Assembly: GCA_035578175.1 (NCBI GenBank)
Contig: JAQMRL010000002.1
Location: 80,075,325-80,139,324 of the forward strand
Length of the DNA stretch: 64,000 nucleotides
Direction: 5' to 3'
DNA from: Catonia carolina
Taxonomy: Eukaryota > Arthropoda > Insecta > Hemiptera > Achilidae
In this document: positions 55,981-64,000 of the stretch, piece after piece
Layout of the letters: every line of letters begins with the position of its first letter
Position numbering within the stretch: position 1 is the first letter of the stretch
Notes under the pieces: model-generated
Told to the model about the DNA's origin: nothing
What the model saw: the letters and a program-made list of their open reading frames with translations, nothing else
Databases searched by the model: none
Program-made: the position numbers and the translations under genes

Positions 55981-56847
55981 TGTTCTGTTTATTCTGTATG
56001 TTAATATTCTAAAAATAGGTATTGATGTTTATTGTTTCTTAATTGGTAATATCTCCGTTATTGTGCATGAAAATGAAAAACTTTACATAATCAAACTTAT
56101 TTGTCTTTAAACGTTTCGTAATTTCGATTATATAACATTTTTTGATACATTGACTTTTAACAGAGATATTCGTAGTTTTTTGTTCATCCCTCCTTTTGTA
56201 CTACCTCATCCCTTTGTGATATTAAAAAAATGTAATGTCTATTTTCATTTCGGTTACGTCCAGAACATAAATACCAAAATTCTTTGAATTTGGTTAAGCG
56301 GTTCTTGCGTGATGCCGTAACGTACAAACAGACATCAGACAAACAGATAGACAGACAGACAAAAATTTAGCTTAACTTATTTTCGGTGTTTACTTGATAG
56401 ATCTGTCGTAGAAACAAAATTTGGGGCATTTTGAAAAATTGTACAGACAAAATCACAATTTTATTTATGTAGATGAGATAAATAATATATCAAATAAAAT
56501 ATTATTAATGATACACAAATTTCAATTGATCTTCAAATCTCATGGCCTCCTAAAGCCAAAAAGTAGTGTTAAGCGGGTATGATATCTTTTTGTGTTCAGC
56601 CCTAAAGCCAAAACTATTCGTATAGTCTATTAGCTATGCAGTTTCAAATTTGAGGATAAGATCTGTCAAAATTTTCTTCATGGCTAATTATTTTGAACAC
56701 GTTGTCCGTTTCATGCTGGTGCACGGGACGGGTAAGAGAAGTGGAATGGATACACAACTATAACTATATATTTGTTAATAAAGAAACATATTTGTGTATG
56801 TTTGTACACATTTATATAAAAAAAAACAAGGAAGCAGCTCCACCATC
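55981..56847. other. Unassigned stretch
   Basis: About 870 bp. Contains a short (ACAG)n microsatellite at about 56325-56362 after a GTTAAGCGGTTCTTGCGTGA segment common to some insect repeats. Confidence 0.4.
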
Positions 56848-57246
56848 ATTTTTGTTGAATAGGTCAATAGCTAAAGGGCTGGTTTGAAACTCTAAAGGTT
56901 TTACTAAGTAAACCTAGGAGTGAGGTGGTTTACAATTGCCTTTCTCACTGAGTATAAAAGTAACTTATGCTTATCAGCATGCCAGGCCCCCCGAAAAGCA
57001 TCTACTTTACACCCTGCAAATGACACCTTCACTTAATTCACCAAAGGGTCTGACTGTATTGAAATTCATTACTTTTAGAGGAGATAACTCTGACTAGTGT
57101 CTTTTACACCTCTACCTCTTCTGTTTTTAAATAGGTTAGTCATATAATTGGCTGACCACGTGATATGAAACAGAACTATTTTTTGTAGCTCTGAAACTAG
57201 CAGATCGAGTGCAAATAATTTAACACTCCATCTGCCTGTTATGGGT
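56848..57246 (+). mobile_element. Family B repeat, full-length
   Basis: From TTGTTGAATAGGTCAATAGC to ATCTGCCTGTTATGGGT. Confidence 0.7.
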
Positions 57247-59212
57247 GTCCATTATCATTATTACACTATTAATGAAACAGTTAAAAAGTTGAGGTTTTAT
57301 TCAAAGGCACACATGGTATAAGGACCATGGTAACATGGACTACTAGAGGGCAGATAACCACATCACAATGGTGGTGATGATTTACAAATAAACATTAAAT
57401 CCTCGCTATATCTATTAATTGATCTTTTCGACAGTTCGTATTCAAGTTGTTTATTTGACTCACTTAAAATGTTTCGTAAATAATGAAGATATTTATTATT
57501 ATGCCATAAAAATGTGCAACGCAATTTTCAATTTTTGATATAAGCATTTCTGGTTTTTGGTCTTCCTTTTCTTGAAAACGTTCATTACATAAAAAAAATA
57601 AAAAATAAATATTGGTTTATCTACCATGGATATACCAAGGGATTACTGTCAGTTTTCGAAAACTTTTTTTTATGAACTATAATTTTTTTAGTCTTGTACC
57701 GAATAATTAATTAATGCATATTCCATCATAGCGGGTTGGTAACTATTGAATATTTAGCTATATAGTTTTTAAGCGTTCTAATAGTGGATTACTTCCAGAG
57801 TAGCTGAGAATAGAATCCATCAAGGTTTTTCAATCAGTAACCTGGCGACCAATTTTTAATTCCCTTCAGTATTTTTTTTAATTTATGCCTGAAATTAAGG
57901 TTTATTAAAAACGTTAAAAACTGTAATCAGAGAGTTCTTGAACTTTTTCACTGAAATATGTACAAAAATTAATTATAATATAATTTTTTAAAAAGTAACT
58001 CATTGTATCATACAAATAATGGAGTATTATTTACTGTTTATAGCATTACTCAATAAAAATAGAATGTTTTTAAGGATCTAGTAGTAAATGTTGGTATATA
58101 ATTAATTATGCACATGTGCAAGTTTTAAGAATAGTTCAACTAAAGTTTTAATACTTTTATTTGAAAAAAAGGTTTCATCTTTTTTTCGAGGAGTCTTTTA
58201 GGCGTGGATATATCTCGATTAAATATTGTGTAATCGACCCAAAATGTTATATACAGTTAGTAATTATCTTAGACCAATCGATTTTTGATCAATTAATTAA
58301 GAAAAAGTAGTTTATATCTTCAAATGTTATGATTTGTACTATTAAGCCTTCATAGTAACTGTTAGGCAATAAGTTAAACAGAACGGTTTGACAATTGCAG
58401 CAGTTGTATTGTAGGCGCTATGGAATTATTATTACGAGAAATTTTTTTTGTTATAATATTGCATAATTTATTACAAGAGTATTTACCAGAGTTTTTTTTC
58501 ATTTATCTTTATCTAATTTAAAAATGATTTTTGTTCTCAAAAAATGTTCAAATGTAGCCTAAATTTTTTTTATTAAAGACACCCAAAAATAAAACCTCCA
58601 AAATTTTTGAAATGCTATTGGAGAAAATACACCCTTAATACTATAATAATAACGTAGTGTGCGAAATTTCACTCTCATATGTGAAATGGTCCCTGAAATA
58701 AGCGTACCTAAAGTCAAAAAATACAACATGCGAAAAATGCGGATATAGTAAAAGCATAATACCGCAACTGAAACATTTATTGGCAACTGGAATTAATTTC
58801 CAAACAAAAACACACCAATACATCTTACGTTAAAACTGATTACTATGCGTTTTAGATATTATGGTTTTTTATGTGAACGCGATCTCCATAATATAAGAGC
58901 AGTAACATCATTATATTAATCCCAAATTACATGAATGAAAAACGTGAACAATTTTGTAGTATACAACAGTACGTACCCAAACAATGTAAAAACATAATTT
59001 TTTCTGAACAGAAAAAGCAATTAACGCCGTGTTATAACACGACAATAATTGCTTTTTCAATTAATTATATATAAATTTAAATAAGGAAAACGATCTATCA
59101 ATACATAGTAAAATTGAAAAATCAATATATTTTATTAAAATCAGTCTGCTCTCCTTAATGCAATCAACTAAATTATAATGTGTGAAACAGAAAACTGAAA
59201 AATACTATTCCA
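57247..59212. other. Unassigned AT-rich stretch
   Basis: About 2 kb with no supported gene. Frames at 58559-58823 are AT-rich and share short blocks with 38231-38458, probably an old repeat. Confidence 0.4.
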
Positions 59213-59345
59213 ATGTTGTTTAAGTCATCAGCCGAAAGGCTGGTTTGAACCTCTAGAGGCTAAGTATAATGAGGAGTGAGGTGGTTTACCAGTACTTTTC
59301 TTTCTAAGTGGAAAATTATACTTATGAGCATGCCAGACCTACCAA
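59213..59345 (+). repeat. Family B, 5' third
   Basis: From GTTGTTTAAGTCATCAGCCG to GAGCATGCCAGACC, then unrelated DNA. Confidence 0.65.
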
Positions 59346-61010
59346 TAAAATTATGTAGGTCAAAATCCGTTAATTTTCCTTGAGGTTAAATACAGAATAA
59401 TTTTCATAGTTTGCAATACTAATGCATAAACCACTAAAGTAAGACGATTGTTTATGCTAACGCTAATAATTAACTGAGAGTGACAGCTCTAATATAAAAA
59501 AATGACATAGTTTTGATTTTAGTCGACGTGTCTACCGTAAATTCGTTAATTTATAAAATAAAATATATATTTTCTTACTCTCATTAACCATTTCTTCAGT
59601 TGTTATTTAAATAAATGGGTTTTGTTATTATTTTAAAATTACTGACTTAAATCAACCGGTGAAATTGAGTATTTAGATCATGTAAGGTTATGGCACTGTT
59701 TACGCTGTACTACCGCTCACTATAGGCAGGTACCGAGAGGATTGTACCTTGACAGGACCCGCCTTTCTGACCGGGTAGTTCGACTGTGTTTTAAAAATGG
59801 TTTAAAGAATTCACGATAAATAACCAAAAATAATTGAACAATGTGGCTCTGAGACAAAAAACTAATACAAGTTTTAGTTCCATCTTCTTACAGTTATGTC
59901 ACTTCATATAAATAACATTAACCGCTCTAAATAAATATCTTTATAAGTTTAAAGATGCTAGTAATGTTTATTAAGTAAGCCTACATCAGAATGTACCAGT
60001 TAGCGTAGTAATTATTCTTTGATAAAAAAAAAATAGGGCATCATATCCTGATTAGGGTTTATTTAAAATGGTCAGTGCATGCAAAACACACCGAAATGAA
60101 AGCCTTCACTTTTCCTAAATCCACTGTTCATCGAGGCACAGATAGTTAATACTAAATTGATTTACAATGTTTAAAAGCTCTATGTACTCACTTTCACCAG
60201 TTATCACTGACAAACGGCGTTCAGATAACTGTTGTAAAGCCATGATTATGTTCCTCTGCTGAACTTAGCGGAAACGATCGCTAATACAATATCACAGCTA
60301 ACAAATACAAACAGAAATTAAAAATTTATTGACAACTAGTTGAAGTACTTTTAAGAGTTTGTAAACAACTTCATTCAAAAATTCCCTGTTTACCGAAAAA
60401 GATCCCGCTGCTTCAATTTTGTTAAAAATCTTACTACGTTTGTTTTAACTAAAATTTTAAACACCTAGAACTTATTACACTATTTGTCAACAACTTGTCC
60501 CTTTTCTTAGAGAGCACGTCAACGTCAGCTGATAACTATTCATATCCAAACAACATAGTTTTTAAATACCTACATCATTACTAGTACACAGTACTGGTAA
60601 CTGTAAAAAGTGATTGCAAACTTGACCATCGTATATAAATTTGATAGTTAATAAACAAATTAGTGAGTAAAAAAATCGTACTCGATTGTAACGCCGATTT
60701 TGAATATTACCGTATTACAATACTTATTATGAGTACAACTTGCACGGGCTTCGTGAACTTTAAAACCAATTGAGTTCTAAATTTTACTTTATCAACACGC
60801 TTTTAATTCGGCGTAAAACTTTATAAAAACAGATTCTCTCTCCTGCTTCAGATACTAACATATTCTGGACCATAGAACAAATTCATTTGTTAAGTTAATT
60901 TCTAATACGACGAAATAAAATAAAATGTATTAATTAACTATTATAACTGACATTCTGATGTTATCCATATCACCAAAACATTTGCACTCTTACCTAATTC
61001 CCACGGAAAT
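59346..61010. other. Unassigned AT-rich stretch
   Basis: About 1.66 kb. I see no coding frame, RNA gene or known repeat. Confidence 0.4.
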
Positions 61011-61011
61011 T

Positions 61012-61675
61012 GGTCAATCGGAAGTAGTAGTTTAATCGTGCAATTTCTCATTCTCTCCAATTTTCTCAAAAACAGAACCTACGATATTTTAAAACGCCTC
61101 ATTTATTACATTATTAATGATCTACAAGACAGGGTAAGCGCCATGTCTGCAATAATTCTTGAGTATATAAACTATACTTCGTGATAAAAAAATGTTTTTA
61201 TTTCAAGATGCAGACTTAATATGCATTTTAGGAGGAATTGTATGTAATTAGAGTATAGTAGAAAATTAAAAAACCTTCACCTTTAAATTCATAATTTCTT
61301 TCTGAAACGCTTAGTTAATCGCCAATTAGTGACTTTCTGAATTTCGCTCATAAAATCGGTAAAAATGGGATTTTTAAGATTACGGCCTGAGCATATGCAT
61401 TTTACGACGTATTTTATAATCAAATTTACAGGAAGTAAAAAACCTACAACTTTTAATTCAAGCATTTTTTCTACAGAACTTAGTTAACGTCAGTTAATGA
61501 TTTCCCGTATTTTCAAGTCGAGTCGGAGGTTGATTATTATTTTGTCATTCACTGATGATTATAATTGGTTATGTTTTAGGTATTGCATTGTTTACTCATG
61601 AATAAAAAAAATAGTTTATAGGCATTAGTTACATTGGCAAGATAAAGTCTTGTGAGTGTTTCATACCAGATTTTT
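61012..61675 (+). mobile_element. Family H repeat, 5'-truncated and diverged
   Basis: From GGTCAATCGGAAGTAGTAGT to GTGAGTGTTTCATACCAG. More diverged than the copies in the first half of the window, so probably older. Confidence 0.65.
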
Positions 61676-61993
61676 ACAATTAGTTAATTTGTAAATAATA
61701 TTTGTATTCTAAATCTATTAGGCAAGACGACTTAAATTATGTTATGTAATTGAATTTTTCCTCTTGAGTACCTATGTCAAGTGATTTTAAGTAATTGTTT
61801 CTCAGATAAAGTTCATTACCCTTGTATAGTATTAAGTTTTACGGACATAATATTATCTAACTCCTTAACCTAAAAATTATTTTACCCAGTTGACTCAGTT
61901 TGAATAGACATTATTATTAAGGCATTGATTATTATTATTATAAAGGCATTATGTTGGGGAACATGAGGTAGAAATAGTAATTTTTCCTAATAA
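61676..61993. other. AT-rich gap between two family H copies
   Basis: About 320 bp with an ATTATTATTA run near 61915-61940; nothing else seen. Confidence 0.4.
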
Positions 61994-62345
61994 TAAATCT
62001 GGTGTGAAACACTCACGCATTCTCTTGCTAATGTAAATAATGAACAATGAGCTGTAATCTGTTTAATCATTTTAGTAAAAAATGTAAAACATAACCCAAT
62101 TTTAATCATGAGTGAATGATGCAAATGAAAATCAATATCCGTTTGACTTAAAAATGTGGAAAATCACTAATTGATGTCAAATTGGTCTCTGCTTGAAATA
62201 ATATGAATATCTGCTATTGAAATATGATGATATCTGCTTGAATAAACATGCTTGAAATAAAAGTAGTAGCTTTTTAATTTTCTGTAATTTTGATTACATA
62301 CAATTTTGTCGTAAAATGCATACTAAGGCTGCAATCTTTAAGAAA
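61994..62345 (-). repeat. Family H, 3' part, diverged
   Basis: From TCTGGTGTGAAACACTCACG to TACTAAGGCTGCAATCTTTA. Stops at a transposase relic. Confidence 0.6.
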
Positions 62346-62349
62346 ATTG

Positions 62350-62696
62350 CTTAGAAGATTATCATCGCAAGCTGGGCTAACATTAACTACTGTTTTCAGA
62401 GTTACGAAAAAGTTACCTTTGCATCCTTAGTTAATGCAATTTTTTAGGTGATTAAGTCAAACGATTTTTCAAATCTTCGAGGACTTCTGCGGTTAACTTT
62501 GTTGGCTGACGAGGTGGTTTCTCATCAAGTACCTCCCAGTTCTATGGAATTTATTTATCAAACGCAATATTGATGATTTATTCGGAACGGTAGAACAGGG
62601 AAATTTCAACTGGAACTTATCTTGCACACATTTGTAAGATTTACTCACTATGTCAGTCTCTACAATAAACATGCGTTCTTCCTCGGAAAAAACCAT
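62350..62696 (-). pseudogene. Transposase N-terminal relic with DUF4817-type helix-turn-helix
   Basis: The minus-strand ATG at 62696 opens MVFSEEERMFIVE, then YKCVQDKFQLKFPCSTVPNK and SILRLINKFHRTG. This matches the HTH/DUF4817 start of a Tc1/mariner-superfamily transposase group (M.FT.EQRVFIVE...FP...VP.KSTI..L..KF..TG). The frame then breaks, with later pieces 'LNHLKNCIN' and 'TLKTVVNV' still alignable. No catalytic domain present. Confidence 0.7.
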
Positions 62697-62884
62697 TGCT
62701 GACCCAATATAACAAAACGACTGCAGTCACCACACTAATGCTTGACTGGAACATTTAACTGTCTTAGTAGTTGGCCTTGAGTACACTGTTGCCAACATAC
62801 CAATTGGGGGACAGAAAATTTACTGATGTATTACTTCTATCTTCTTATAATCAGGGTTGCGTCCTTAATAAAACACCTGTTATA

Positions 62885-63115
62885 TAAGACGTCAGAGTTG
62901 TCTCCTCTGGAAGTAATGATTTTCATTTTACAGTCAGACCCTATGGTGAATGAAATGAAGGTATCATTTGAAGCGTGAAAGTAAATGTTTTTCAGAGGGC
63001 TTGGCATGCTGATAAGCATACTTTCCCACTCAGTGAGGAAGGCATGATAAACCACTTCACTCCTCGTTTTACTTAGTAAAGCGAGTTTCAAACTAGCTGT
63101 TGACCTAAACAACAA
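62885..63115 (-). mobile_element. Family B repeat, 3'-truncated
   Basis: Minus-strand copy from AGAGTTGTCTCCTCTGGAAG to TGTTGACCTAAACAACAAC. Confidence 0.7.
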
Positions 63116-63477
63116 CAGTTATATTTATGTAATTGAAATAAATAAATAATTCATTTAAAAATAGTTTTGTGTATTTTAATAGTTTATTATCTTTGTCAGG
63201 TGGTTAATGACAATACTTTTACTGCGATATTATGTTATCTAAAAAAAACTAATATTATACAATTATGTCGTAACTAATGCGGGAAAAAGGTTAATAACTA
63301 ATGAGAAACTATTATTTCTTTTTTTACCTTTTATTGATAAGGAATTTAAACTGATAAAAATGTAGTAAAATAAATCTTAACAAAAATTACTTGCTCTTTA
63401 AGATGCATTAAAGAAACAATTATATTCACTAATACTTTTTAAAATACAGTAGTTATGTTCTTTTGCTCGGAAAATCT
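63116..63477. other. AT-rich stretch, nothing recognised
   Basis: About 360 bp without a supported feature. Confidence 0.4.
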
Positions 63478-63770
63478 TGGTAAGGTAAAAATACATAAAA
63501 CTACTTATGTAGTTTTACTCAAGTCACATTTCACTTTCATCACATTTTTTGGTTGTGTTAAAGTGCATAAGTACACATACGTAGTTTTACTCATGTCACA
63601 TTTCACTCTCATCACAAAATTTTTCGTTGGGTAAAAATACATAAGTATACATACGTAGTTTTACTCATGTCATGTGTAAACATTTTCTTCACATCTCGAA
63701 TTCATCACAACATTTTAGGATGGTAAAAGTACATAAGTATACAAATGTATTTTTGCTAACGTTTGTAACT
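63478..63770 (+). repeat. Tandem repeat of about 85-bp units with internal hairpins
   Basis: Three and a half units contain ACGTAGTTTTACTCATGTCA (about 63581, 63653) and variants (63510, 63735), followed by CACATTTCACTYTCATCACA. The third unit carries an extra insertion of about 20 bp. CATAAGTATACATACG lies before each hairpin. Confidence 0.75.
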
Positions 63771-64000
63771 TATGTTTTCTGGTTAGGTCTGATTTAGAGA
63801 ATGTGCACAAGTTTATATTCTATAACTTAATTTTTATTTGGTAATTGTATAATTTTTATTGAGTAAGTTTACAATTATTGTTAACATAACTAATCGGTTT
63901 TTTTATTAATACAAAACTGAATGATATGCAAGTAGTAAAACATTCAGAAATACAAAATGATTGTTATAAAGTTTATAAAATATCATATTTTATGTTCAAA
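63771..64000. other. AT-rich window end, nothing recognised
   Basis: About 230 bp of AT-rich sequence with no feature. Confidence 0.4.

Overview
This looks like AT-rich nuclear DNA from an arthropod, most likely an insect. The evidence is the dense mix of tRNA-derived SINEs, Tc1/mariner, PIF/Harbinger and non-LTR relics, long (TG)n tracts, and one virus-like Polinton/Maverick-type cassette. The species cannot be named from the sequence. Apart from one speculative exon (about 32310-32655, minus strand), I see no clear host gene. Almost every recognisable piece is mobile, viral-like or satellite DNA.

The standout region is 17.0-25.0 kb. It opens with a satellite (17053-19205) whose roughly 290-bp units are large palindromes carrying 20 CACGTG sites; the spacer of the last unit is inverted relative to the others. 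A GC-richer cassette follows (about 19580-24135) with five co-oriented, closely packed genes. These are a DDE integrase with a C-terminal chromodomain, an A32/FtsK-like packaging ATPase, a 438-aa DUF8207-like protein, a 150-aa fibre-like/coiled-coil protein, and a truncated parvovirus-type phospholipase A2 domain. A 0.7-kb array of 32-bp palindromic repeats, with exactly constant spacing, lies between the ATPase and the 438-aa gene. Each gene has a TATA-type motif (TATAAG in three, variants in two) 32-46 bp before its ATG. No DNA polymerase, capsid or protease gene is visible, so this is either a decayed Polinton or a reduced, satellite-like member of that group. It ends abruptly in dispersed low-complexity DNA.

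The rest is a mosaic of nested repeats. Family H (about 1 kb, about 20 copies) has subterminal inverted repeats, an internal (TG)n tract and a 3' hairpin, and looks like a non-autonomous Helentron (HINE/DINE-1-like). Family B (about 390 bp, about 19 copies) is an unclassified SINE-like repeat, some copies of which adjoin an AGTCAGATT-rich simple repeat (family D). SINE families C, E and F have tRNA-like A and B boxes. DNA transposons include a nearly intact DD41D mariner-like element (7020-8374), a 914-bp mariner derivative with long inverted repeats (40871-41784), a 398-bp PIF/Harbinger derivative with a TTA duplication (44706-45103), a 106-bp hAT-like MITE with an 8-bp duplication, and a 4.15-kb TTAA-bounded element carrying a degraded unfamiliar protein gene. 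Non-LTR retrotransposon relics lie at 13.6, 29.6-30.0, 50.1-50.8 and 51.9-52.1 kb.

Only the cassette genes appear to form a functional set: integrase for insertion, ATPase for genome packaging, and the remaining proteins as candidate virion or entry components. Everything was read by eye; boundaries of repeats are approximate to about 10-20 bp unless a target-site duplication is stated.
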